Shown one piece after another: positions 1 through 8,444 of a stretch of 64,000 bases of DNA. The notes under the pieces were generated by a model that saw only the letters and a program-made list of their open reading frames with translations, did no database searches and was not told the origin of the DNA. How positions within the stretch are numbered: position 1 is the stretch's first letter; every line of letters starts with the position of its first letter. Both the position numbers and the translations under genes were made by a program. The stretch comes from Deltaproteobacteria bacterium (GTDB lineage Bacteria > Desulfobacterota > Dissulfuribacteria > Dissulfuribacterales > QOAL01): NCBI GenBank assembly GCA_026986785.1, contig JALSNW010000040.1, forward strand, positions 23,735 through 87,734, read 5' to 3'.

Positions 1-827
1 TGAACCTTCAAATAGGTCCCATCGATTTTTCACCTGAAGGTATTGAAGTCGATGGCTCAAAACTGCCGATCAACAGGGGCAACGAGGCCATGATGACTGC
101 TGCTTGTCAGGTATGTGAACTCCTCGGTCTTGAAAGACCGATTGGGTTAATTGCTGGAGACATAGGCAAGAGGGCAGGCAGTGAGGCTATATACCATTAT
201 CTTATGGAGAATCTGCCTTCTATGGATGTGGATGTAATGACACTCCATTACGTTATGCCAGATCTTAAACTCAATAAAAAGGTATTGGAATCTATAAAGA
301 AAATGGTACGAAGACCCATCCTCATTGCTGATGCAGGTTCCATGTATGTGGCCAAGGCTGGAGGAGATGCCTCTTTTTACGACGTCTTCACTCCAGATAT
401 CGGAGAGTTGGCCTTTCTGGCTGATGAAAAAGCGGATCATCCTGCCTTTACAAGGGGGGCAATCTTTCACATGGAAGACGATGTTACAGAATTGATTAGA
501 AGGGCCTATTCTACTGGCAATGCCCCTTCTACCTTATTCGTTAAGGGCAGGGTCGATTATATATGTCATAACGGGGAGATTGTTGAGGCTATAGAAGAAC
601 CCGCTATAGAGACTATGGAGCCAGTGGGCGGGACAGGAGACCTAATAACCGGTATGATAAGCGGCCTGATATATGCTGGCAGGGACCCTGTTGATGCCTG
701 CATAATTGCAGGCAGGGCCAACAGAAGGGCAGGGCAGCTATCGAACCCCACGCCTGCTACCCAGATAGCGGAAATTATCAAGTTTATACCAGAGGCCCTA
801 TCAGAAGTGTTGGAGACATCAGGATAA
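1..827 (+). CDS. Ribokinase-fold protein, NAD(P)HX-dehydratase/kinase-like (5'-truncated by window edge)
   Basis: The reading frame is open from base 3 with no stop or convincing start before the ATG at 90, so the gene begins upstream of the window. The visible part covers the C-terminal two thirds of a ribokinase-like fold. Near the end the motif GGTGDLITGM matches the GxGD anion-hole/catalytic-Asp signature of PfkB-like kinases and ADP-dependent NAD(P)HX dehydratases, and DVFTPDIGELAFLADE resembles the 'TPxxGE' segment of the dehydratases. The substrate cannot be told from sequence. It ends 3 bases before the ThiS-like gene, so it probably belongs to the same operon and could phosphorylate or repair an intermediate there. 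It could also be a HMP/thiazole-kinase-like sugar or vitamin kinase. Confidence 0.7.
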   Translation, partial: NLQIGPIDFSPEGIEVDGSKLPINRGNEAMMTAACQVCELLGLERPIGLIAGDIGKRAGSEAIYHYLMENLPSMDVDVMTLHYVMPDLKLNKKVLESIKKMVRRPILIADAGSMYVAKAGGDASFYDVFTPDIGELAFLADEKADHPAFTRGAIFHMEDDVTELIRRAYSTGNAPSTLFVKGRVDYICHNGEIVEAIEEPAIETMEPVGGTGDLITGMISGLIYAGRDPVDACIIAGRANRRAGQLSNPTPATQIAEIIKFIPEALSEVLETSG

Positions 828-830
828 GTT

Positions 831-1094
831 ATGGCAAGAGTTATTATCCCATCCCCTTTGAGAAGATATACGGAAAACAGACGGGAGATATTCATTGATG
901 CCCCCGATCTGGCAAACACAATGGAAAGATTGTTTGATCGTTATAATGGATTATGCATTGTGCGTGAACAGCCAGCATTGCTTTCAATCTTTATAAACGG
1001 CCAGCTGGTGAAGACAAATCAAGACGAATGGAGCCATATAGGTCTTGAGAAGGATGACGAAGTTTCTTTGATTATTCCCATAGCTGGAGGATGA
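831..1094 (+). CDS. ThiS/MoaD-like ubiquitin-fold sulfur carrier
   Basis: An 87-residue beta-grasp protein of typical ThiS/MoaD/CysO size. The C-terminus ends exactly in Ala-Gly-Gly (IIPIAGG), the tail that E1-like enzymes adenylate and convert to a thiocarboxylate. SIFINGQ and DEVSLIIPI match conserved beta-strands of MoaD/ThiS proteins. Because the Gly-Gly is already terminal, no precursor trimming would be needed, as in mycobacterial CysO. The next gene (JAMM peptidase) overlaps the stop by 4 bases (ATGA). The E1-like enzyme closes the operon at 4616. Inferred role: carries sulfur as a thiocarboxylate in the cytoplasm for a biosynthetic step, not necessarily thiamin or molybdopterin, whose other genes are absent here. 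Confidence 0.85.
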   Translation: MARVIIPSPLRRYTENRREIFIDAPDLANTMERLFDRYNGLCIVREQPALLSIFINGQLVKTNQDEWSHIGLEKDDEVSLIIPIAGG

Positions 1095-1660
1095 TGGAAA
1101 AAAATCAGATAACCAACCTGTCACATCTAAAAGAGATACTTTTGCCCACTGATCTTTGGCAGGAGATCAAGTCCCACTGTAGGAGGAAACTGGCAGGTGA
1201 ATATCTGCCTGGGGAAACCGAGGTGAAAAGGGCCTATGGCCTGCTTGCTGGCAAGGTACACGACCAAGTGGCTTTGGTGGAGAAGATCTTCATCTTCAAG
1301 AAGAATGCCCGTATGATCGAACCACTCAAGACCTACATGGACAATGTCATGGCCAAATATGCAGTGGCCTCCAAGACACCCCTCTCCCAAAGAGGCTGGA
1401 TCACCGATCCGGAAGAACTAAGGAAGTGTTATGATATGTGTGACGGTAAAGGACTGCTGGCAATAGGCACATATCACATGCACATTGTCCCTTGGGACCA
1501 TGACCCCCTCCGGGATACACCTACCAAGTTGGACATGGTCCTGGCAAAAAACACCAATATGTATTGCTTCATCGTCTCTTTGGTCGATCCATCGAAACCC
1601 ATAATAAGGGCCTTTTACGAAGGTATGAAAGAACAAGAGGTCCCCATTGTCTTTACTTGA
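1091..1660 (+). CDS. JAMM/MPN+ (Mov34) zinc metallopeptidase-like protein
   Basis: A 189-residue protein with a JAMM-type zinc site: H129-x-H131 followed by T145-x-x-D148 (THxH-like GTYHMH and PTKLD), preceded by YGLLAGK, which matches the conserved GLL(x)G turn. The second His to Asp distance is about six residues longer than the usual HxHP(x7)SxxD spacing, and the upstream catalytic Glu is not in its usual place (E44 is nearest). JAMM enzymes cut isopeptide or C-terminal peptide bonds next to ubiquitin-like carriers. In the CysO/Mec+ and HcyS/HcyD systems they release an amino acid built on the carrier. The 4-base overlap with the carrier gene supports such a partnership. The metal site looks intact, but activity is inferred. 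Confidence 0.75.
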   Translation: MMEKNQITNLSHLKEILLPTDLWQEIKSHCRRKLAGEYLPGETEVKRAYGLLAGKVHDQVALVEKIFIFKKNARMIEPLKTYMDNVMAKYAVASKTPLSQRGWITDPEELRKCYDMCDGKGLLAIGTYHMHIVPWDHDPLRDTPTKLDMVLAKNTNMYCFIVSLVDPSKPIIRAFYEGMKEQEVPIVFT

Positions 1661-1729
1661 CCCCCTGTTGGATAGAGGCGGCTATGTCCCTTGAAGGGGT
1701 AAGATCACGAAGGATTTGGAAAAGAAACC

Positions 1730-3094
1730 ATGGCTGTTCATCCAATCGATTTTGAATTCAATCAGGATGTCTTCAGTACCCCTGAACTCAGAAAGATATT
1801 TGATGAAAAAGCCGTTGTACAAAGATGGTTGGATTTTGAGGCTGCTCTTGCCGAAGTCCAGGCTGAAAATGGTATCATACCAAGGGAAGCGGCTGCTGAG
1901 ATAAGAAAAAAGGCCACACTCGACTGTTTGGACCCTGATATGATAAGTACGGGCTACCAAAAAAGCCGTAATTCCCTGATCCCTGTAATCAAGGCCCTTA
2001 GGGCTGCATGTCAGGCTGATGCTGGACAATTCGTCCACTATGGCCCAACTACACAAGACGTACTGGATACAGCTCAGGTCCTGGCTCTCAGACAGGCCCT
2101 GGGCATAATTGTCAGGGATCTCGAAGATGCGGAAGGATATTGCCTTGAACTCGCATACAGATATAAAGATACCTCCATGGTCGGCAGGACCCATGGACAA
2201 CAAGCCCTTCCCATTACCTTTGGTCTCAAGGTGGCTGTGTGGCTCAAAGAGATCAGGAGCCATATCGAAAGACTGAAACATCTCTTTTCCAGTCTGCGTT
2301 TTGGTCAGTTTGGAGGTGCTGTTGGCACCTTGGCATCCCTGGGACCTCAAGGCATTGAAATAGCCAGAAAGACACTCGAAAGGCTCGGCCTGGATTATCA
2401 TCCACTTGCCTGGCACACCAGGAGAGATAGCATGGCAGAGATGGCTACTTCGCTTTCAATGCTCACTGCTACATTGTGTAAGATGGCAAATGAGATCTAT
2501 CAATTACAAAAGACCGAGGTAGGGGAGTTGAGGGAGCCTCCTCCAAAGGGCCAGCCTGCCAGTTCCACCATGCCTCACAAACAAAATCCTGTCATCTGTC
2601 AGAGGGTGGCTGCCATTTTCCAACATGTAAATGCCCTGGCCCACGTAGTGGTGGAAGGGATGTGCCATGAACACGAACGGGACCCTCGTTGTCTGTGGTC
2701 GGAATGGTTGGCTATGCCTCAACTTTGCATATATTCTGGGGCTGCCGTCAGCTATATCAAGGCAGTGCTATCGGGATTGGAGGTGGATGTGGAAAGGATG
2801 AGGTTTAATCTCGATACGGCTGGGGGATTCATTGTGGCAGAATGGCTGTTGTTCAGACTGGCAGAAGAGTTGGGAAAGATGGATGCCATGGAGAAGGTGT
2901 CTGAATTGGTTGCAATTGCCAAAGAGCGTCAAAGGGGTCTCAAGGAGGTAGTTTTAGAGGATCCAACAATGGCCAGAGTGTTCACAGAAGGTGATCTCGA
3001 TATCCTTGACAGGCCAGAGCTCTATGTAGGAAATGCTCGGCAGATCATTGCTCTTACGATAGAAGAGACAAAGAAGGCCAGGGCTTTGGATTGA
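1730..3094 (+). CDS. Aspartase/fumarase-superfamily lyase 1 (PurB/PcaB-like)
   Basis: A 454-residue member of the adenylosuccinate lyase / 3-carboxymuconate cycloisomerase group. All three superfamily regions are visible: FVHYGPTTQD (101-110), GRTHGQQALP with the conserved His155, and the flexible catalytic loop SSTMPHKQNP (278-287). It should catalyse beta-elimination, or the reverse addition, on a succinyl- or similar acid. It is not safely the purine enzyme: it lies in a sulfur-carrier operon with a second, divergent lyase, and its sequence leans to the PcaB-like branch. The start is the ATG at 1730, 69 bases after the JAMM gene. The substrate is unknown; it may act on an intermediate delivered by the thiocarboxylate system. 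Confidence 0.8.
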   Translation: MAVHPIDFEFNQDVFSTPELRKIFDEKAVVQRWLDFEAALAEVQAENGIIPREAAAEIRKKATLDCLDPDMISTGYQKSRNSLIPVIKALRAACQADAGQFVHYGPTTQDVLDTAQVLALRQALGIIVRDLEDAEGYCLELAYRYKDTSMVGRTHGQQALPITFGLKVAVWLKEIRSHIERLKHLFSSLRFGQFGGAVGTLASLGPQGIEIARKTLERLGLDYHPLAWHTRRDSMAEMATSLSMLTATLCKMANEIYQLQKTEVGELREPPPKGQPASSTMPHKQNPVICQRVAAIFQHVNALAHVVVEGMCHEHERDPRCLWSEWLAMPQLCIYSGAAVSYIKAVLSGLEVDVERMRFNLDTAGGFIVAEWLLFRLAEELGKMDAMEKVSELVAIAKERQRGLKEVVLEDPTMARVFTEGDLDILDRPELYVGNARQIIALTIEETKKARALD

Positions 3095-3176
3095 TCTGTA
3101 TCTTAAGCCATGAAATCTGATAATAGACCGATAAGATAAGTAGTCAATCTCGTAAAGATTAGGATGGTTTCCTTCT

Positions 3177-4619
3177 GTGATAGCCTGTAATCCCATAAGC
3201 CATATAACAGATTCCAGATTTTACGCCAGAGGCTATTCTACTGTCGAGGCCAAGAAGGTGTTTTGCGATCTCTACCGTTATCAGCGCTGGCTGGACGTAG
3301 AGGCAACGCTTGCAGAGGTCCAGGCCCGAATGGAAATCATTCCAGTAAAGGCCGCCGCTGATATCCGTACAGCAGCCGACATTAAAAAATTAGACCTTGA
3401 TTCGATAAAAAGAGATCTCCGTGTAACAAATCACTCCCTCATGCCCTTGTTGAACGCAGTGTCCCGATTGTGTCCAGAATCCAGCCGGGGCTTCATACAC
3501 TTTGGAGCTACTACACAAGATATTCAGGATACAGCACAAGTGCTTGAAATGAAAGATATAATGACAATTGCAAAGAGAGATCTGCGTCTCATAATCCGTC
3601 ATCTTGCAAGGCTGGCAGAGAGATACAAGGACTTGGTCATCATAGGGCGTACCCATACCCAGGATGCCCTGGCCATGACCTTGGGTCTAAAGATGGCTGT
3701 ATGGCTTGATGAGCTTTGGAGGGATCTCGAAAGGATCCTGGAATCTGAAAAAAGGATTCTCGTCGCCCAACTCTTTGGTGGGGTTGGAACTATGGATTCC
3801 TTTGGGGCAAAGGCTGTGGAACTCCTGGAAGATTTCTCAAATAGACTGGGCCTAGGGGTACCAAGGACTTCTTGGCACAATTCCAGGGACAGAATCTGCG
3901 AATTCTTGAATATTGTTGCCCTTGTTACTGGTGCCCTGGCCAGGATAGCTGATGAGATAAGGAGCCTTGCCAGGAGTCCAATCGGTGAGATGGAGGAGCC
4001 ATTTCATCATGGGAAACTCGGCTCAAGTACTATGCCACACAAGAGAAATCCCGAGATGTGTGAACAGGTGGTGGTTTTGGCCAGGCTCACCAAGGCAAAT
4101 GCAATGTTGGGATTTGAAGGCCTAGTAAACGAACACGAAAGGGATTATCGGGCCGTTAGGCTCGAATGGGTGAGCGTTGCAGATTCTGCACAATATCTCT
4201 GTGCTGCACTTTCTTTCATGAAAGATATCTTGTCCAATCTCATTGTATATGAGGACAGGATATCACAAAATGCCCTAAGTGCCGCTCCACTTATATGCAC
4301 AGAGGCCCTCATGTTCTATCTCGGTAAGAAATTGGGTAAGGACAAGGCCCATACCATCATATATGAGGTTGCCATGAGAGCTGTGGATACTGGGCAGCTC
4401 CTTATTGATCTATTGTTTGAATTGCCCGAGATAAGACAAAATTTTTCGAGGAGCGAGATTGAAGCCCTGATAGATCCTTCGAAGCATGTGGGTAAGTCTT
4501 CCTTTTTAACCATGAATGTAGTTAATGATGTATTGGAGCGCTTGGGGGGACGAGATATAGAAGTTGAAAGGACTTGTCCCCTTTCTGGAATCGATGGCTC
4601 TTGCAGTGTATGCCCATGA
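3177..4619 (+). CDS. Aspartase/fumarase-superfamily lyase 2 with Cys-rich C-terminus
   Basis: A 480-residue paralogue of the preceding lyase. FIHFGATTQD (107-116), GRTHTQDAL (His160) and SSTMPHKRNP (283-292) keep the superfamily active-site regions, so both enzymes look catalytically competent. The start is taken as GTG 3177, with an AGGA about 12 bases upstream; the ATG at 3164 runs into a stop. The C-terminus carries a tail with C467, C476 and C479 (ending CSVCP), which I do not know from ordinary family members; it could bind metal or form a disulfide. The stop overlaps the E1-like start (ATGA). Tandem AFS lyases also occur in bacterial coenzyme M operons (XcbC1/XcbD1 type), a possible precedent for sulfur-cofactor chemistry. 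Confidence 0.8.
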   Translation: MIACNPISHITDSRFYARGYSTVEAKKVFCDLYRYQRWLDVEATLAEVQARMEIIPVKAAADIRTAADIKKLDLDSIKRDLRVTNHSLMPLLNAVSRLCPESSRGFIHFGATTQDIQDTAQVLEMKDIMTIAKRDLRLIIRHLARLAERYKDLVIIGRTHTQDALAMTLGLKMAVWLDELWRDLERILESEKRILVAQLFGGVGTMDSFGAKAVELLEDFSNRLGLGVPRTSWHNSRDRICEFLNIVALVTGALARIADEIRSLARSPIGEMEEPFHHGKLGSSTMPHKRNPEMCEQVVVLARLTKANAMLGFEGLVNEHERDYRAVRLEWVSVADSAQYLCAALSFMKDILSNLIVYEDRISQNALSAAPLICTEALMFYLGKKLGKDKAHTIIYEVAMRAVDTGQLLIDLLFELPEIRQNFSRSEIEALIDPSKHVGKSSFLTMNVVNDVLERLGGRDIEVERTCPLSGIDGSCSVCP

Positions 4620-5338
4620 CAGAAAATTTCGAAAGATATCAGCGCCAGATAATCCTGGATGGCTGGGGTGCAGAGGCCCAAAAAAGGCTAAAAAAAAGCA
4701 GGGTTTTTATTGCTGGCATAGGTGGTTTGGGATGCCCCGTAGCCTTGAATCTCACCTTGGCAGGCGTAGGTCATATAACCATTTGCGATTCGGACAAGGT
4801 GGATGTTACCAATCTCAACCGACAATTTCTCTACAACAACACATGTATTGGCCTGGAAAAGTCACCAACAGCCCAGAGATATCTACAGAGAGTGAATCCT
4901 GATACACAAGTGGAGGCCCTCTATGAAAAGATCAGGCCTGAAAATGTAGATGCACTGGTTGCCGATGCCCAGATAATTATAGATTGTCTCGATAACTTCG
5001 AGGCCAGATATGCCATAAACCAGTGTGCTATCAGAAAAAAGATTCCACTCGTGCATGGTGCCGTTTGGGGTATGGAGGGCAGACTGGCTGTCTTTCATCC
5101 CCCCAATACCCCCTGTCTTTCGTGTATATTTCCAGAAGCACCAGTGACCTCTTCTACGCCTGTGCTTGGGGCAGTCACCAGTACCATAGGTAGTATGCAG
5201 GCCATAGAGGCAATACACTTTCTTACTGGCGAGAAGATGGCCCTGAAAGGCAGGCTACTTATCATGGATTTTTCCACTATGAAATTTCAACAATTTAAGC
5301 TTTCCAAAAAATCCTCGTGCATGGTCTGTGGACACTGA
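4616..5338 (+). CDS. E1-like adenylyltransferase (ThiF/MoeB/HesA family)
   Basis: The start is set at ATG 4616 because the family N-terminus (RYQRQIILDGWG) follows directly and the ATG overlaps the lyase stop. The 240-residue protein has the nucleotide loop GIGGLG (34-39), the acidic switch DSDKVDVTNLNRQF (58-71) and a structural zinc site from C167/C170 and C235/C238 (CLSC, CMVC). It should adenylate the Gly-Gly C-terminus of the carrier at 831. The stretch that in ThiF and MoeB holds the catalytic/acyl-disulfide cysteine reads SSTPVLGAV here and lacks Cys, so sulfur may be accepted from sulfide or another donor without an E1 persulfide step. It is the last recognisable gene of the operon. 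Confidence 0.87.
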   Translation: MTENFERYQRQIILDGWGAEAQKRLKKSRVFIAGIGGLGCPVALNLTLAGVGHITICDSDKVDVTNLNRQFLYNNTCIGLEKSPTAQRYLQRVNPDTQVEALYEKIRPENVDALVADAQIIIDCLDNFEARYAINQCAIRKKIPLVHGAVWGMEGRLAVFHPPNTPCLSCIFPEAPVTSSTPVLGAVTSTIGSMQAIEAIHFLTGEKMALKGRLLIMDFSTMKFQQFKLSKKSSCMVCGH

Positions 5339-5347
5339 CTGGAATAA

Positions 5348-5590
5348 CATCCAGATCTTCTTTTTCATCCCCCAGAATATTCTTTTACTCACTGGGTCAA
5401 CGTTGTATTTTTTTATTATTTTCTTTATATTCGTTCAGAGTATCACAAAGTCTGGAAAACTTCGCAGGCTTTGAAGGCCAAGGGCCTTCCTGTTTTCCAT
5501 CTCGATTGTGATATGGGGGAGGTCTTTTCTGAGGAAAAGGTAGGGGGCTCAAACGAGCCTTTCCTTATGTTGACTGACATTGAGCCATGA
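5348..5590 (+). other. Gap between operons with an unassigned coding-like frame
   Basis: The 300-base stretch 5339-5638 has no recognised gene. One plus-strand frame is open from the stop at 5345 to the TGA at 5588 (about 80 codons). Its second half reads like real protein (segments such as LKAKGLPVFHLDCD and SNEPFLMLTDIEP), but the only ATG lies late and no ribosome binding site is evident. It may be a decayed 3' gene end, a frameshifted remnant or chance. A different 64-codon frame through the same region (5317-5511) looks less protein-like. No clear terminator was seen after the E1-like gene. Confidence 0.25.
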
Positions 5591-5638
5591 TGAATAACAG
5601 TGCAGTAGTGGTGCACTTATTGAGATTGTAAAAGAAAA

Positions 5639-7084
5639 ATGCCTCACTTGGAAAAAATACTATCTATCTTGGTGTTTTTTTGCATCCTGTTGTCACCGCC
5701 TCCCATACTGGCAGATGGGTGTGACGAGGCCTGGCAATGGCTACAAGAGGCAACGGCACTGTCGGATAATTCGCCCAGACAGGAATTCTATCTTGACAAG
5801 GCGTTAAAGGCCTGCCCAGATCTTGTGGAGGCCCTCGTCAGTCTGGCAAAGGTGCACTTGAAGCAGGGTAGACTTGATGAGGCCTTGGAAGAATTCGAGG
5901 ATGCCAAGATCAGGATCCTTTCGAGTAAAACCATCATGGCCCGACCTGGATCGAGGGATCTCCTGGCAGATTGTATGTTAAATATAGCTGAGATCTATCG
6001 ACTGGAAGGTAAACTTGAACTTGCAGCGAGTCAGTATACGGCCCTCCTTGCAATGTTTCCCAATTATCCTGCTGCCCAGAATCGGCTTCAATATGTCTAT
6101 AAGAGGCTACATAGGTTTGATTTCCAGCTACCACCATACTACCGAATTGTGACAAATCCCTCCTTTAACAGGATTTCTGCCTTTCCCATGCCTGCTGGCA
6201 AGGCCCTTTTTGATTTTCAGTTCAGATACTGGCGCCAGACCGCGGATATTACACAAGACATGTTCGACGAATACGTACCCATGTTTTATTCACCTGAAGA
6301 AAGAGATGTACGAATCCGCGTCTGGATCATGGGACTACGTTACGGGGTAACCGATAAGTTTACAGTAGGGGTAGTCGGTAAATACTTCTGGAAGACCGTC
6401 CATGTGGACCTGGGAGCCATACTTGGAGAAGACAAGACAGCCGAGTTGGATGCCTCTGGATTTGGGGACACTGTCTTGATGTTCAAATACCACTTGTGGG
6501 GCAGAAGAAAGGTCCATCTTTCCATCTTCAATCTCATTTCACTGCCTACTGGAGATCAGAATGCGAAGGGTAGAGACAAGCATGTATGGAAACAGGAGAT
6601 ATGGCATTGGATACCTCTTGGTTCAGGTAGCGTGGATTTTATGCCAGGGCTTGCATTCAGCATGGCCACAGGGCCTGTTTTTACAAATGCCAATCTGTCC
6701 TATAAATTCACCAATGGAAAAAATGTGGGCGACGAATTCAATATAGGCCTGGCATTCATGTACCAGTTCAACCCCAGTGTTTATGGTGACTTGGAATTCA
6801 ACTATAGGTGGCAAGGGCACGTCAGGAGAAAACAGCATATTATTGTCATGAAGGGCAGGCCGGAATTCTATTCCCCATGGCATATTCCGGCTGGTCCCGT
6901 GCCCATTGACACCTGGCTTACCGACAGGGGAGGAAACAGTTTCTTTGTCTCTCCCAGCCTTCAGTTTTTTGTTGCCAAGGGACTAAAACTTGAAGTAGGC
7001 GCAAAGGTCCCTCTCATAAAGCAGGATGAGGGCTGGTGTGAGGACTACGTTATACATGCTGGTTTTTCCAAGTCCTTTTTTTAG
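5639..7084 (+). CDS. Outer-membrane protein: N-terminal TPR region plus beta-barrel
   Basis: A 481-residue exported protein. Residues 1-25 form a signal peptide (hydrophobic core, cleavage near ILADG). Residues about 26-160 carry TPR-like helices (EALVSLAKVHLKQGRLDEALEEFEDA, then AEIYRLEGKLELAASQYTAL, described in two parts). From about 170 on, alternating aromatic/polar strands typical of the phenol-MetA-degradation-like transporter barrel appear, with GFGDTVLMFKYH and SLPTGDQN near the middle and a terminal Phe pair. Expected location is the outer membrane. It opens an operon with a beta-helix lipoprotein, a 12-heme cytochrome and a DUF1566 protein, so the barrel may hold or anchor those partners. 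It is much smaller than MtrB-type electron-conduit barrels. Confidence 0.7.
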   Translation: MPHLEKILSILVFFCILLSPPPILADGCDEAWQWLQEATALSDNSPRQEFYLDKALKACPDLVEALVSLAKVHLKQGRLDEALEEFEDAKIRILSSKTIMARPGSRDLLADCMLNIAEIYRLEGKLELAASQYTALLAMFPNYPAAQNRLQYVYKRLHRFDFQLPPYYRIVTNPSFNRISAFPMPAGKALFDFQFRYWRQTADITQDMFDEYVPMFYSPEERDVRIRVWIMGLRYGVTDKFTVGVVGKYFWKTVHVDLGAILGEDKTAELDASGFGDTVLMFKYHLWGRRKVHLSIFNLISLPTGDQNAKGRDKHVWKQEIWHWIPLGSGSVDFMPGLAFSMATGPVFTNANLSYKFTNGKNVGDEFNIGLAFMYQFNPSVYGDLEFNYRWQGHVRRKQHIIVMKGRPEFYSPWHIPAGPVPIDTWLTDRGGNSFFVSPSLQFFVAKGLKLEVGAKVPLIKQDEGWCEDYVIHAGFSKSFF

Positions 7085-7124
7085 CCAAATAAGGGCGTAG
7101 TAGCCAAAGGCAATGAAGGAATAG

Positions 7125-8444
7125 ATGAAAAAGGGCCCGGTTCAAAATATAGTTTTGGCGTTTTTCACAACACTTGCGTTTTTGCTTTGTGGTTGCAGTA
7201 CGATGGAGCAGTTTTGCCAAAGGACTGGGACTCTATCCGATGCCAGCATTGAGATATCCGCTATCCATAGGGGGTTGGAAGGTGAAGACGACGTTTTATC
7301 ATCACGTCAGATCATTGTTGAGGCAAACGAGATATTTCAGAATAATCGCGGAGGGTTGAGGGTCAGGGGATCAACCCCTGTATTGATCAAGAATTGCAGG
7401 GTCTATGGAAATGGGAGATCTGGATTACGGCTTGAGCGGCACGCAGACGTATTGATTTTATATTCCAGGATCTATGAGAACAAAACCAGTGGAATCGATG
7501 TGGTTGATGCCAAAAGGATAGGGATACGCCGATCCGAACTCTTTCGGAACCTGACCGCTGGTATAAGGATAAGGGATGAGATAGGGGCTATCCTCACCAA
7601 AGTACAACTGATCGATTCAAGGATGTTTCTGAATGGGCAGGCTGGCCTCTTCGTATCTCCCAATCCCGGTTCTAAGGTGGTAGTCGATGTCTCTGGTTGT
7701 GAGATCTTTCAGAACAGGAAATCGGCAGTTCGTATAGAGGGCAGCACCATACTTACTGCCAGGAGGAATACGATTTTTTCAAATGGCAGTGCTGGGCTAT
7801 TTGCCATCAGCCATGATGATTTTTTTCCTGTAATAGATGTGTTCGAGAACAAGATCTATTTTAATTCCAGGGCCGGCATTCTGATTCAAGGTGGAGTAAC
7901 GGGAAGCATAGGGATAAGTAACAACTGGATCTATAATAATTATGAATCGGGTATCGTATGTGGCATTGGGGACGAATATCATACCAAATATTCATCCCTT
8001 GGGATCTATCACAACACCATTGTTGCCAATGGAAGTGATTTTGAAGGTGCAGGTATCAGGATTGACAACAATGGTACCATGGATATCCAAAACAATATCA
8101 TCGCCTATAATCTGCGGGCAGCCATTATGACCTATCATTGCAGGGACGCATCTCACAACCTGCTTTTCGCAAATGGGCAAACCCCTGATTACAGACCAAG
8201 CAGGGACTATTCCTTTCTTATTCGGAGGCTTCAATATGGAGGTTGTCCTGCAAAGGGTTCAGGAGATATCTTGGCAGATCCCCTTTTCTTAGATCCAGAT
8301 AGATATGATTTTACTCTATCGGACAGATCTCCTGCAAAAGGAATGGCGAGCAGGCTTGAGATACCGTATTTTGCAGGCTTTCGAAATAGGGACTTGGGTT
8401 GTCTTCTCGTGCCAGGGGTAAATAGCCACGGGGGCAACAGATGA
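7125..8444 (+). CDS. Parallel beta-helix (PbH1/NosD-like) lipoprotein
   Basis: A 439-residue protein with a lipoprotein signal: hydrophobic 10-22 followed by LLCGCS, so Cys at about 24 would be lipidated. The body is a ladder of about 22-25-residue beta-helix rungs built on N-x-x-G/SGI(x)V repeats (for example RIYENKTSGIDVVDAKR, IYFNSRAGILI). The C-terminus has the 'DPLFLDPDRYDFTL' closing motif common in secreted right-handed beta-helix proteins. No polysaccharide-lyase catalytic residues can be assigned. It lies 40 bases after the barrel gene with AAGGA upstream of the ATG, and it overlaps the cytochrome start (ATGA). Probable role: a surface or periplasmic scaffold or carbohydrate-binding protein. 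Confidence 0.75.
   Translation: MKKGPVQNIVLAFFTTLAFLLCGCSTMEQFCQRTGTLSDASIEISAIHRGLEGEDDVLSSRQIIVEANEIFQNNRGGLRVRGSTPVLIKNCRVYGNGRSGLRLERHADVLILYSRIYENKTSGIDVVDAKRIGIRRSELFRNLTAGIRIRDEIGAILTKVQLIDSRMFLNGQAGLFVSPNPGSKVVVDVSGCEIFQNRKSAVRIEGSTILTARRNTIFSNGSAGLFAISHDDFFPVIDVFENKIYFNSRAGILIQGGVTGSIGISNNWIYNNYESGIVCGIGDEYHTKYSSLGIYHNTIVANGSDFEGAGIRIDNNGTMDIQNNIIAYNLRAAIMTYHCRDASHNLLFANGQTPDYRPSRDYSFLIRRLQYGGCPAKGSGDILADPLFLDPDRYDFTLSDRSPAKGMASRLEIPYFAGFRNRDLGCLLVPGVNSHGGNR

Noticed and set aside
1682..2416. Minus-strand frame of 244 codons inside lyase 1
   Set aside because: It is fully antisense to a gene with clear family motifs and has no ribosome binding site or recognisable domain.
3108..3134. 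Sigma-28-like site with ACCGATAA between the two lyases
   Set aside because: The -10 half is fair, but the -35 position reads CCATGAAA and does not match the consensus.
5317..5511. 64-codon frame overlapping the end of the E1-like gene
   Set aside because: Low-complexity Phe/Ser composition with no motif; the E1 zinc Cys residues at its start belong to the other frame.
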